Part shown: piece by piece, positions 7,973 to 16,279 of the stretch
How positions within the stretch are numbered: position 1 is the stretch's first letter
Layout: every line of letters starts with the position of its first letter
Source: Chelativorans multitrophicus
GTDB taxonomy: Bacteria; Pseudomonadota; Alphaproteobacteria; Rhizobiales; Rhizobiaceae
Length of the DNA stretch: 59,357 nt
NCBI RefSeq assembly: GCF_011317445.1
Contig: NZ_JAAAPL010000010.1
Span: forward strand, 1 to 59,357
Direction: 5' to 3'
Program-made: the position numbers and the translations under genes
Notes under the pieces: generated by a model
What the model was told of the DNA's origin: nothing
What the model saw: only the letters and a program-made list of their open reading frames with translations
Database searches by the model: none

Positions 7973-9109
7973 TTAGAAGGCGGCCTCCAGCATGTCTAGG
8001 TAGTCAGCTTCGGCTGCCCGTCTCGGATTTGTCGCATGTGTGTGGTCCAGCGGGGCAAGAGCTGCAATCCGAGGCAGCAGATCTCTCGACACGCCTATAT
8101 CCGACAGCCTTTGCGGCATGCCGATCTCTACCGAGAAGCGGCGCATGAATTCTGCGATGTCGTCTGCTTCACCAGCGCCGGCGACGTCAAGCAGCCGCCT
8201 GTATTTGGGTAATACCAAGGCCTCGCCTGCATTGAACCTCAGGACATGCGGCAGCAGGATTGAACTCAGTGTCCCATGATGAAGCTCTGTCTTGCTCAGC
8301 CCCCCCAGAGGGTGTGCGAGCGCGTGGACTGCGCCGCAACCTTTCTGAAAGCTCATGGCGCCCATGAGGGCGACTACCATCATTTGGCGGCGGGCTTCCC
8401 GGTCCGCGCCATCTCTCACCGCGCGGGGAAGATTGGCTATCGCTCTTGCAAAGCCGTCGATCGCAATTGCTTCCGCCACCGGATTTTCCACCGGGGATAC
8501 GAAGCATTCGATGCAGTGGACAAGTGCGTCCATGCCGAACGCTGCGGTCTGCTGCGGCGAGGCGGTCACTGTGAGGTCGGGATCGCAGATCGCCCGCTTT
8601 GGCACGACATGCGGCGACAGAATGCCGAGTTTGCGGCCGTCCGCGAAGGTTATGACGGCGCCCCTCCCAACTTCGCTGCCGGTTCCCGCCGACGTCGGTA
8701 TGGCGATGACCGGCGCTGTCCTGTCGGTGATTCGCGCCTGCCCGCCCATAACGGCAGCATATTGCTGCAGCGGTGCGGGGTGAGCCGACAGGACGGCAAC
8801 CCCCTTTGCTAAATCGATCGATGATCCGCCGCCAAGGCCGATGAGGCCATCGCAGCCTTCGGTCCGATATTGAGCCAGCGCCGCGTGAACGGCGGGTTCG
8901 GTCGGGTTGGGTGGGGTTTCGAGGAACACCGAATAGGCGAGGCCCCCTGGCAGGTTGGCAATGACCTTGTCCACATGCCCGGCGTGCTTGATACCTGCGT
9001 CAGAGACTATAAGCGGTTTCTTTATGCCCAGAATGGCAATGTCTTCGGCCAAGGAGCCGATGGCTCCCTGATCCAGCCGGACTGTATTGAGATAGGAGAT
9101 AATCGCCAT
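7973..9109 (-). CDS. Iron-containing alcohol dehydrogenase
   Basis: This 378-residue group III dehydrogenase oxidises an alcohol, hydroxy-acid or sugar-derived substrate with NAD(P). The dinucleotide loop is GLIGLGGGSSIDLAKG, followed by PTSAGTGSEVG. Metal-binding residues are visible as the Asp and His of FGMDALVHCIE, the His of AVHALAHPLGG, and the His of LDHTHATNPR. The substrate cannot be told. Maleylacetate reductases and lactaldehyde- or hydroxybutyrate-type enzymes share the fold. It lies 24 bases downstream of the amidohydrolase gene on the same strand, so the two form an operon. Confidence 0.9.
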   Translation of the reverse strand: MAIISYLNTVRLDQGAIGSLAEDIAILGIKKPLIVSDAGIKHAGHVDKVIANLPGGLAYSVFLETPPNPTEPAVHAALAQYRTEGCDGLIGLGGGSSIDLAKGVAVLSAHPAPLQQYAAVMGGQARITDRTAPVIAIPTSAGTGSEVGRGAVITFADGRKLGILSPHVVPKRAICDPDLTVTASPQQTAAFGMDALVHCIECFVSPVENPVAEAIAIDGFARAIANLPRAVRDGADREARRQMMVVALMGAMSFQKGCGAVHALAHPLGGLSKTELHHGTLSSILLPHVLRFNAGEALVLPKYRRLLDVAGAGEADDIAEFMRRFSVEIGMPQRLSDIGVSRDLLPRIAALAPLDHTHATNPRRAAEADYLDMLEAAF

Positions 9110-9133
9110 ACGTTATTTTTCCTCGATGAGCGC

Positions 9134-10360
9134 TTAGTTGAGCTGGGCCTTGATGACCGAGCCGCCCTTTATGATGAGATCGATATGGCGACCCTGCTCC
9201 TGGAGCACCCCGATGCGCTCCAGCGGATCGCCGTCGATGCCAATGAGGTCGGCTTCGAATCCGACCGCAACCTTGCCGATTCGATCGGCCATGCGAAACA
9301 ACTCGGCTGCGTTGACAGTTGCCTGGCGCAGCAGATCGGCCGGCGAGAAAACCTCCGCCCGCAGTGAGAATTCGACCGATTGATGGATATGCAATTGCCC
9401 GCTGAGATCAGTGCCGTAAGCAAGCGAGACCTGGTTGCGTCGGGCGACTTCGAGGGCGCGCATCCCGTGCTCCAGCACGTGCTTGTTAATGGCGTGCACT
9501 CGCGGTGAGATGCCGATCTCCAGCCCCTCCTTCACCATGACATGGAAGATAGCCAGCGTTGGAACTACATGCGCCTGATGTTCCCGAATGATCTGCGCGG
9601 TCTTGTCGTCCAGAAAGTTGGCATGTTCAATTGAGCGCGCTCCGCATTGTACTGCCCGCGCGACAGACCTGTTTGCATAGGAATGTACCATGACATATCT
9701 GTTCGCGCATTCGGCTTCCTCGACAGCCGCCAAAATCTCCTCCTTGGAAAACTGATCCTGATCGATGGGATCGGACGGGGAGGCAATGCCGCCGCCAACC
9801 ATGAGCTTGATGTGGTGGGCGCCTCGGCGGATCTCTTCCCGCACTGCGCGCCTGACGGCATCAACGCCGTCGCAGATCTGTCCTAGGCCAGGGACGTATG
9901 GATGCGCGTCTCGCGCCAGCTGGCCGGGCTGGCGCATGTCTCCATGGCCTCCGGTTTGCGAAAGCGCTTTGCCGCAGTAGAGAAGCCTTGGTCCCGTCAC
10001 GAATCCCTCGTCGACCGCTCGTGCAAGGCCGAAATCTGCGCCGCCGCCGTCCCGGACAGTCGTAAAACCGCGTAGTAGCATGCCCTCCAGGACCTTGGCG
10101 CTTCGGATCGCGACGTAGGATGGAGACAGGCATTCGAGCTCGGCAAACGAATTCATCGGCGCAGCCGCATGCACATGCGCATCGCAGAGGCCGGGCATGA
10201 GCGTTCGGCCAGCAAGGTCGATCTGGCGGGCCGAATTATGGCTGAGGCCATGGTCTATTTCGCGAATCCGCCCATCGGCGATTAGCACGTCATGCTCGCC
10301 GATGAGGCGACCGGCCACAACGTCGAGAATGTTGGCGTTTTTCAGCAGCAGTTTGGTCAT
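9134..10360 (-). CDS. Metal-dependent amidohydrolase (prolidase/imidazolonepropionase-like)
   Basis: With the start at the ATG at 10360 (AGGAAAGG seven bases upstream), the protein has 408 residues. It begins MTKLLLKNANILDV, the beta-sandwich opening of amidohydrolases. The metal motif is LCDAHVHAA (HxH). The bridging lysine is in HIKLMVGGG, followed by VMVHSYANRSV, SIEHANFLDD and the catalytic Asp in YGTDLSG. Such enzymes cleave amide or lactone bonds in cyclic dipeptides, Xaa-Pro or N-acyl compounds. The open frame continues upstream through a Rossmann-fold remnant, but that is not part of the gene. First gene of an operon with the iron alcohol dehydrogenase. Confidence 0.88.
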   Translation of the reverse strand: MTKLLLKNANILDVVAGRLIGEHDVLIADGRIREIDHGLSHNSARQIDLAGRTLMPGLCDAHVHAAAPMNSFAELECLSPSYVAIRSAKVLEGMLLRGFTTVRDGGGADFGLARAVDEGFVTGPRLLYCGKALSQTGGHGDMRQPGQLARDAHPYVPGLGQICDGVDAVRRAVREEIRRGAHHIKLMVGGGIASPSDPIDQDQFSKEEILAAVEEAECANRYVMVHSYANRSVARAVQCGARSIEHANFLDDKTAQIIREHQAHVVPTLAIFHVMVKEGLEIGISPRVHAINKHVLEHGMRALEVARRNQVSLAYGTDLSGQLHIHQSVEFSLRAEVFSPADLLRQATVNAAELFRMADRIGKVAVGFEADLIGIDGDPLERIGVLQEQGRHIDLIIKGGSVIKAQLN

Positions 10361-10411
10361 GCCGGCCTTTCCTGAATATGTAGTTCCGGCCTTTGAGCGT
10401 ACCGCTCCGAC

Positions 10412-10612
10412 TGGCCTTTTGGCATGCGGCAGCAGGTAGAGGTTACCTGCGCCCATCGCACCGGTGAACCCCACGCCATCGTGAACCTGGAGCGGCTTCA
10501 ACATGTCCGGCGAACGGTTCCAAAGAGCCAGGCGGTGTCCGGCATTGTGCAACTCGGAAGCGGAGGCCATACCACCTGCGCCCGCTCTCAGAATTACGGC
10601 GTGCCACCGAGT
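10412..10612 (-). pseudogene. Remnant of an NAD/NADP octopine/nopaline dehydrogenase N-terminus
   Basis: In the same frame as the amidohydrolase but upstream of its start is AGAGGMASASELHNAGHRL followed by ALWNRSPDMLKPL. This is the dinucleotide-binding N-terminus of opine-dehydrogenase-like proteins. The first glycine of the GxGxxG pattern has become Arg (ILRAGAGG). The rest of the protein is missing. Confidence 0.6.
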
Positions 10613-10688
10613 GGACGTGGCATTTTGAACGGCAGCGGGGGGAGGGGGGATCGGTCGGATCATGAGGATACATTTATCAACGGCCTTA

Positions 10689-10724
10689 TGATCACACTCT
10701 GTGATTACATGTTACCTGTGTCAA
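10689..10724 (-). promoter_or_regulatory. Promoter/operator of the amidohydrolase operon
   Basis: Read leftward: TTGACA (10724-10719), two bases, then AGGTAACAT (10717-10709, overlapping the spacer), then the inverted repeat ATCACA-N3-TGTGAT (10691-10705). The same order of elements occurs in front of the TRAP operon at 11281-11316. Confidence 0.55.
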
Positions 10725-10889
10725 GCCTGCGTCGGAGTTTTCTCGAATGGAGATGAAGCGAATGCCTACATTATTGTATGAGCGGCTCACCGATCTTGGA
10801 TCGGCCTGCCCGCCGCCTCTGCGCCAGCGGCGGCTATGTAGCGGCTAGGGCGGTAGGCAATCCTCCTCTACATTTCCGGACAGGTCTCC

Positions 10890-11225
10890 CCATGGAGGGC
10901 GAGCCGGCCATGGTCGGCAAACTAGGTGAGAACAGGATGTGCTAGCGCAGAGAAGCCGCCCGCATCCGCGCCTTGAACTTACTGCCTCAACTAGACAGCT
11001 TCACAGGTGGTGATCTCGACCGAGTACTGGGTTGCATACGTCTTGGCGACATTCGTAAATGCGATGCCAGAATTTACCGACCATCCGGCCGTGATCGACG
11101 GCGCATCCGAGCTCATTGTGGCGGCGCGTGGGGACGCTGGAAAGCACGCCCGCTCGGCTGTGGGCTGCGCATTGCTTCCGAGGGAAGTGGCTGTAGAGGT
11201 CGATGCGATCTTCGAACTCGTTTGA
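10890..11225 (+). pseudogene. RidA (YjgF) family protein, stop and frameshift
   Basis: The sequence reads EGEPAMVGKLGENRMC, a TAG stop, REAARIRALNLLPQLDSFTG with DLDRVLGCIRLG, then a frameshift near 11050. It goes on FVNAMPEFTDHPAVIDGAS and AGKHARSAVGCALLPREVAV, ending VEVDAIFELV. This is the core and the C-terminus of a RidA/YjgF-type enamine/imine deaminase. The stop and the shift make it inactive. The stretch 10725-10889 before it and 11226-11280 after it show nothing else. Confidence 0.8.
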
Positions 11226-11280
11226 CCTCCGTCGAGAACGTTTGCCGCCTTCCTCACATCGCATGCTCGAACCTGGGACC

Positions 11281-11316
11281 TTGACAAAATGTTACCTAGA
11301 TCGCACTGTGTGATCA
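11281..11316 (+). promoter_or_regulatory. Promoter/operator of the TRAP transporter operon
   Basis: TTGACA (11281-11286) is followed by ATGTTACCT (11289-11297) and the inverted repeat ATCGCA-N3-TGTGAT (11300-11314). This mirrors the promoter at 10689-10724. No clear -10 is visible because the repeat occupies that place. The 250 bases from here to the first gene hold no recognised gene. Confidence 0.55.
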
Positions 11317-11567
11317 CAAAAAGCCGCATCATAGTCAAAGGTGGATCATGGTGGCTGATCAACTTTCGCGGTATGGGGCGCGTCGGCGGAATTCCGAATA
11401 TGATCGGCTTGCGTGGAATCGAGGACAATGCCGGCATACGTTGGACCACAGAACCTCCAATGTTGGCTGTCGGGATCTTCTGTCGACTCCAAATTTAGGC
11501 AAACAACTAGGCCGACCTGCCAATCAGTGGACCGCTGCGGGCGATCCGAAAAAAAAAGGGAACTGGC

Positions 11568-12584
11568 ATGGCATCAAAGGGAGCGTTGCAAATGTTTGCA
11601 CGGGCACTTGGACTTACGTTGGTAGCCGCATGCAGTATCACGCATGTCACGGCTCAGGAATATACGCTCGACATGGCGAACGAGTACAACACGAACTCAA
11701 TCGTCGGGCGCGCCGATGCTCATTTCGCCGAACTTGTCGCTGAGAAGACCGGCGGCCGGGTTAGGGTTGTTGTTCACTTCAGTGGAGCCCTGGGTATCAA
11801 ATCCGAGGATGTAATCGATTCAGTTGGAACGGGCGCAGTTTCACTCGCGAATTTTCCGCTTGAGGTAGGGGCCGGACATAGTCCCCTCTATTCCATGACG
11901 AATCTGCCGTTGTTTGGCATCAGCCTCTCGCAGGCCATCGTCATGCAGGAGGTTGCCAAGCCCTATCTCACGGACGTGATGAAGGAAGATAATATAGTTC
12001 CACTATACTTCACTATCTGGCCACCGATCGGCTTATGGTCAGATCAGCCGATCCAGACCGCCGAGGATCTAAAGGGATTGCGTGTGCGCGTGACACAGCC
12101 GATCACAGCTGAATTGTTCAAGGCCGCGGGATCGGCACCTGTGCAACTGAGCTGGGCAGACGTTGTACCTCAGCTCATGACGGGCGCTCTCGATGCCGTA
12201 CACACATCCATTCAAGGACTGTCGCTCGGCTTGCCGGCCAAAGACGTACCTCATTTCATGGATTTTGGCTCCCATGTTAGTCAGAATGCAGCAGTGATAA
12301 ACGCAGACCTGCTGCAGAGCTTTCCGGAGGATATACGAGCTGCGATTCTGGAGGCCGGAGTCGAAACGGAACAGTGGTCGCACGGCATGATCGCCGAAAT
12401 CATGGATTTAGAATACAAGAGGCTTTCGGAAAACAATGTAACTTTGGTGAAGCAAGAAAACGTCCCGTCGGATTTAATGTCCTTTTTCCGTCAGATTTCT
12501 GAGCCCCTGGTCGCAAACTGGCAAGCTAAGGCAGGAGAAGTCGGCGCGAGGTTTCTAGCCGAGTATCAGGGTCGTATCCGATAA
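11568..12584 (+). CDS. dctP: TRAP transporter substrate-binding protein, DctP type
   Basis: This periplasmic solute-binding protein of a tripartite ATP-independent (sodium/proton-driven) importer usually binds carboxylates. It has 338 residues, with a signal peptide over about residues 1-29 ending ITHVTAQEY. Family blocks include YNTNSIVGRADAHFAELV, LKGLRVRVTQP (with the substrate-carboxylate Arg region) and LMTGALDAVHTS. The ATG at 11568 follows AGGGAA; an internal ATG at 11592 with GGGAG is an alternative. It is first of a dctP-dctQ-dctM operon that looks richer in A+T than its neighbours, suggesting separate ancestry. Confidence 0.92.
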   Translation: MASKGALQMFARALGLTLVAACSITHVTAQEYTLDMANEYNTNSIVGRADAHFAELVAEKTGGRVRVVVHFSGALGIKSEDVIDSVGTGAVSLANFPLEVGAGHSPLYSMTNLPLFGISLSQAIVMQEVAKPYLTDVMKEDNIVPLYFTIWPPIGLWSDQPIQTAEDLKGLRVRVTQPITAELFKAAGSAPVQLSWADVVPQLMTGALDAVHTSIQGLSLGLPAKDVPHFMDFGSHVSQNAAVINADLLQSFPEDIRAAILEAGVETEQWSHGMIAEIMDLEYKRLSENNVTLVKQENVPSDLMSFFRQISEPLVANWQAKAGEVGARFLAEYQGRIR

Positions 12585-12601
12585 GCGACAAGTGCTGAGT
12601 G

Positions 12602-13135
12602 ATGACCGCTTTCGCAACCTATTTCGACAGACTAGCGGGCCTGCTATCACGTATAGCGGAGGGACTAGCGTGCTTTTCAGTCCTCTTCATGCTCATGCAC
12701 ATCCTGCTCGAGATATTACTGCGTTCATTCTTTGCTAGTTCCACATTTGTACTGGACGAGTTTGTCGGATACGCCATGGTCGCGCTGACATTCCTTGGGC
12801 TTGGTCCGACATATCGCCGTCACGGACATCTAAGGGTGATGATCCTTTTGAATTTCCTAAACAGCTCAATGAAGAGCCTCGTAGAAGTCGTGTTGCTCAC
12901 CACTGCGATCACTATAAGTACGTTCATCGCCCTTTACTTCGCTGAAGCCGGTAGTCGTTATTGGACGCGCGGCATCTTGAGCCGCACGATAGCCGAGGTT
13001 CCGTTGTGGATTCCGATGGCTGTCGCCGTCCTCGGGCTCGTCATCTTTGCAGTTCAGGCCATATCTTCAATTCTGCTGATTGTCACTGGCTTGGTTTCGG
13101 GAGACGAGCTTCAGAAAGAAGTCGTCGATGTCTGA
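12602..13135 (+). CDS. dctQ: TRAP transporter small permease, DctQ type
   Basis: A small membrane protein of about 177 residues with four hydrophobic segments (around residues 17-43, 50-70, 90-115 and 135-160). It partners DctM in TRAP carriers. The FVGYAMVALTFLGLGPTYRRHGHLRV stretch is the conserved loop of the family and has the usual GHLRV. A GTG at 12599 lies one codon upstream, so the start could be either. It overlaps the dctM start by eight bases. Confidence 0.88.
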   Translation: MTAFATYFDRLAGLLSRIAEGLACFSVLFMLMHILLEILLRSFFASSTFVLDEFVGYAMVALTFLGLGPTYRRHGHLRVMILLNFLNSSMKSLVEVVLLTTAITISTFIALYFAEAGSRYWTRGILSRTIAEVPLWIPMAVAVLGLVIFAVQAISSILLIVTGLVSGDELQKEVVDV

Positions 13136-14450
13136 CATAGCCTTAAGTACAATTTTCCTCATCGTAGCGATGCTTGTTCTTTTGTGCAGCGGGATGTGGA
13201 TATTTCTTGCTCTGACCTTTCTGGGCGCGTTGGGGCTTTGGTGGGTGGCAGGGTTCCCGATTGACCGCATTGGCCTCCTCCTCCAGACTACGTTCTGGAA
13301 CAGTTCCAAGATGTGGGAGCTTTCGGCGGTACCCCTCTTTGTTTGGATGGGAGAAATATACTATCGAACAAATTTGGCGGCAGAATTGTTTCGCGGGATC
13401 GCTCCCCTTATCAAGTGGCTGCCTGGCAAGCTGCTTCATTCCAATGTCATCGGATGTACCGCCTTCGCGGCAGTCAGCGGTTCGTCCGCGGCCACCACTG
13501 CCACGATCGCAAGGATAACGTTGCCAGTACTGGCAGCGAGCGGCTATTCGCGCAATCTTGCGCTCGGCTCGCTGGCGGGCGCGGGTACTCTCGGGATACT
13601 GATTCCACCATCGACAGCTCTTATAATATACGGTGTGCTGGCCGAAGTATCCATAGCGGATCTATTTGTCGCTGGTATCGTGCCGGGTCTTATGGTTGCA
13701 GGGCTGTCGTCGCTCTTTATTATGATCGTTGCCTTGATAAATCCGTCGGTAGCCGGCTCAGTGCAGTCGGAGCGGGGCGACAGCGATCGGGTTTCGTTCT
13801 TGTCCTTGCTTTCTGATGTCGTGCCTACGGCCAGCGTATTTGTCGTGATCATGGGGTCGATCTATCTCGGCTTGGCGACGCCATCTGAGTCAGCAGCCAT
13901 TGGTCTGGCAATGACGGTCGTGATAGCAGCACTCAAGCGACGTTTCAGTTTCGCAGTATTGGCGCAAGCTTTGGCAAGTGCGATCCGCACGTCCTGCATG
14001 GTGTGCATATTATTGGTGTCGGCCGCCTTTCTTACGTCGGCGATGAGTTTCATGCATTTGCCTAACCAGATCGCCGACGCAATCGGTCAGATGCATTTGC
14101 CACCTCTACAATTGATCCTAATCTTGGCTGTATTCTATCTGGTGCTTGGGATCGTGGTCGACGGCCTGCCCATAATGGTAATGACCTTGCCTTTCGTCTA
14201 TCCGCTCGTGACGGCGCTCGGATACGATCCGCTTTGGCTGGGCATTTTTATCATTCTCAATATCGAGATGGGGATGATATCACCTCCCGTCGGTCTGAAC
14301 CTATTTGTCTTGAAAGGGCTTACCGGCGAATCGATCGGCAGGATCGGATTTGCTGCATTACCATTCTTCGCTGTAATGTGCGTGGTGACGGCGCTAATTT
14401 CTATTTTTCCGGAACTCGTACTATGGTTACCCTCGCTGGCGATCAATTAA
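13128..14450 (+). CDS. dctM: TRAP transporter large permease, DctM type
   Basis: This 440-residue polytopic protein forms the transport channel of the TRAP importer. Diagnostic stretches are FVWMGEIYYRTNLAAELF, SGSSAATTATIARI, GTLGILIPPSTALIIYG and TPSESAAIGL. The motif IEMGMISPPVGLNLFVLKG lies near the C-terminus. The ATG at 13128 overlaps the end of dctQ, so translation is coupled. The substrate is unknown. The shared promoter layout with the amidohydrolase/alcohol dehydrogenase pair suggests it imports that pathway's substrate. Confidence 0.92.
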   Translation: MSDIALSTIFLIVAMLVLLCSGMWIFLALTFLGALGLWWVAGFPIDRIGLLLQTTFWNSSKMWELSAVPLFVWMGEIYYRTNLAAELFRGIAPLIKWLPGKLLHSNVIGCTAFAAVSGSSAATTATIARITLPVLAASGYSRNLALGSLAGAGTLGILIPPSTALIIYGVLAEVSIADLFVAGIVPGLMVAGLSSLFIMIVALINPSVAGSVQSERGDSDRVSFLSLLSDVVPTASVFVVIMGSIYLGLATPSESAAIGLAMTVVIAALKRRFSFAVLAQALASAIRTSCMVCILLVSAAFLTSAMSFMHLPNQIADAIGQMHLPPLQLILILAVFYLVLGIVVDGLPIMVMTLPFVYPLVTALGYDPLWLGIFIILNIEMGMISPPVGLNLFVLKGLTGESIGRIGFAALPFFAVMCVVTALISIFPELVLWLPSLAIN

Positions 14451-15417
14451 GGCTGTGTAGCACAGATGTTAATTTAACATGTATTCAGTCGCATGAGTGC
14501 ATATAGGCACGGTGAGTACTCGAACTATGGCGAGGCAAGCACTATGTTCTTAGGAAGCGCCAGCAAACCTATCTAATTGTAAGGCCTGATAGTAGCCGAG
14601 TTTTTGAGAAAGGACCCCGGTGTCACTTTGTCTCTAATTTCGGTGTTATGAATTTATGGCTTAATCCCTCCCATCCCATTTTGAACGACGTTGCGCTGCG
14701 GAAAGCGCTTTCGTACGCAATCCACCGCGAAGCCATTGTAAAGGCAGCATTAAAGGATACCGTCGCCTTAATTGAGCGCCAGGCGAATAGACACCACTTG
14801 CCGATTTTTCATGCAGCCGTCGACACCGTGATCCGGCTCCATGCTTCAATGGAGGCGTACTGTTCGCCTTGAGCTTGGCGAAGGCCGATCTGATTGGGAT
14901 CGGCTGCCTGAGGATCCAGCGAGGATGTATTGTCTAATACCAACACACTCCAGAGAGGAAATCGCGAAGCTGTGGATGGAAAACTGGCTACGCGTCTATG
15001 CGGCAAACTCCGGATAGGCCGCTTCGCGTCCAGAGAATGCGTATTCATCGCGCTTACGTCGACACTTCTATATTGGGGGCTGCGCGAACTGGTGTTTGTG
15101 CCCTTCAGGCGGGGACAGAAGAGGAAATCTCCCGCGCGCCATGCAGACGCGGCTGCGAGCTAAAGCTCGATGCGGTTTTCGCCGCCGCCAACCGCTTATT
15201 GTTTGGGCTAGACCGCATCGCATTGATCCTCATCGGGGCACTAGCAGTCATGGCAAACGCGATGACCCTCGCGATGCTTGTCCCTTTCTCACATACCGCG
15301 ATCAATTCACCAGCCGCATCGTCAACCTGATCAACACCGTTGTCAGCTTCCGGATGCTTTCACAAAGACGGCTCGCAGACATCGCCCTGACTGATGCGGA
15401 ATGAGAGAACGGAGATC
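14451..15417. other. Decayed gap between the TRAP operon and IS6 debris
   Basis: Apart from the short peptide-binding-protein fragment listed separately, no intact gene is seen. Around 15176-15290 a hydrophobic stretch (DRIALILIGALAVMANAMTL) resembles the first membrane segment of a TRAP small permease, but no further family sequence follows. The stretch reads as gene debris. Confidence 0.4.
14648..14767 (+). pseudogene. Fragment of a family-5 peptide/opine ABC binding protein
   Basis: The reading MNLWLNPSHPILNDVALRKA followed by LSYAIHREAIVKAAL matches the conserved internal block of SBP_bac_5 proteins, where 'N..HPPFND..VR.AL.YAIDR..IV' is typical. Only about 40 codons survive; the sequence diverges after AALKDTV. 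Confidence 0.65.
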
Positions 15418-15746
15418 CTGCATGGCTGACGTTCATGCTGAACTGCTCGGCGAGTGATGGAGCGGGATTATAGGCGTAGCTCGCCTGCCGCTTCCGCATC
15501 ATATGGATCTTTTCAATGCCGGATAGGATGGTTGCAGCGCAGGAGGTAAATTTGAAGCCGAGCATGGATGGGATCCGGCGTTTGATGCGCCGGTGATCCT
15601 GCTCAATACGATTATTGAGATAGCGGCTCTGCTGGATTCGGATCGGCTTCACCTCTCGTCGTGATCCCGAAGCCTTCTATCGCCATCACAGGCAATGATT
15701 GCCTCCCGGTTCATTTGGCTGCCGTCAATGACGATGCGATCAGGCA
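15418..15746 (-). pseudogene. IS6-family transposase remnant, C-terminal half
   Basis: Read leftward: RIVIDGSQMNREAIIACDGD, then a frameshift, KPIRIQQSRYLNNRIEQDHR, MLGFKFTSCAATILSGIEKI and HMMRKRQASYAYNPAPSLAEQ. This is the catalytic C-terminal half of an IS6 transposase. It is cut at 15747 by the left end of a second IS6 copy in the opposite direction. The native stop is lost at about 15430. Confidence 0.85.
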
Positions 15747-16104
15747 GAACTGTTGCATTAACCGCGTCGGGGCGGTTCATGGAGGAGCCCTCCAGGTGTC
15801 CCTGTTCAAGCGCCGCCGCTTTCCCATTGATGTCATCCTGTTATGCGTGCGCTGGTACAAATATGGGACTAGCTATCGTGACATCGCGGAGATGATGCAG
15901 ATGTCAAGGCCGAATGTCTTCATAAATTTTCCGGCGGGTGCAGACTACGCGCCCAAGATCGAGAAGAGGGTCCGCCACTTCGAAGGACCTCGCTCGGGCT
16001 CCTGGTGGATCGACCCAACACCAGAGCACCTACCCATATTACCCAAGGCTTTGGGGAAAATGGCGGCTGTCCGCCTTCCCCGACGCGCGCGTGTCGAGAG
16101 ACTC
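15747..16104 (+). pseudogene. IS6-family transposase remnant, N-terminal half
   Basis: The element begins with the IS6-type inverted repeat GAACTGTTGCATTAACC (15747). It encodes SLFKRRRFPIDVILLCVRWY, YGTSYRDIAEMMQ, and then YAPKIEKRVRHFEGPRSGSW. This is the helix-turn-helix N-terminal half of an IS6 transposase. The DDE half is missing; after SWWIDPT the frame no longer matches. It was inserted into the leftward IS6 remnant next to it. Confidence 0.82.
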
Positions 16105-16148
16105 TTCTCAAATGCAGTTACTTGAGAATCTGACGTCCAAGATTCTCA
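16105..16148. repeat. Three-arm TTCTCA/TGAGAA inverted repeat cluster
   Basis: TTCTCAA (16105-16111) pairs with TTGAGAA (16122-16128). The overlapping TGAGAATCT (16123-16131) pairs perfectly with AGATTCTCA (16140-16148). The words resemble the repeated sites of the TGT...ACA element at 6747-7051, so this may be a scrap of a related transposon end. The bases up to 16279 hold no recognised gene. Confidence 0.4.
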
Positions 16149-16279
16149 CATTAAAAGAAGCCAAGCCCGCCCACGCCAGTGCATTTCTTACAGTTGCCGC
16201 TCAACAGCGATGCGCCAAAAGAACTGCCCTGGCGCGCCGGAGTTCCCCGCCTGTGGCTGATGGCGGCGGCTTTGGAATA

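Noticed and set aside
14701-14712. GAAAGCGCTTTC palindrome resembling a LacI-type operator
   Set aside because: It lies inside the coding remnant of a peptide-binding protein and encodes its conserved residues; no promoter or LacI-type gene nearby.
15176-15290. Hydrophobic stretch similar to a TRAP small permease N-terminus
   Set aside because: Too short and without the conserved loop; could be any membrane segment.
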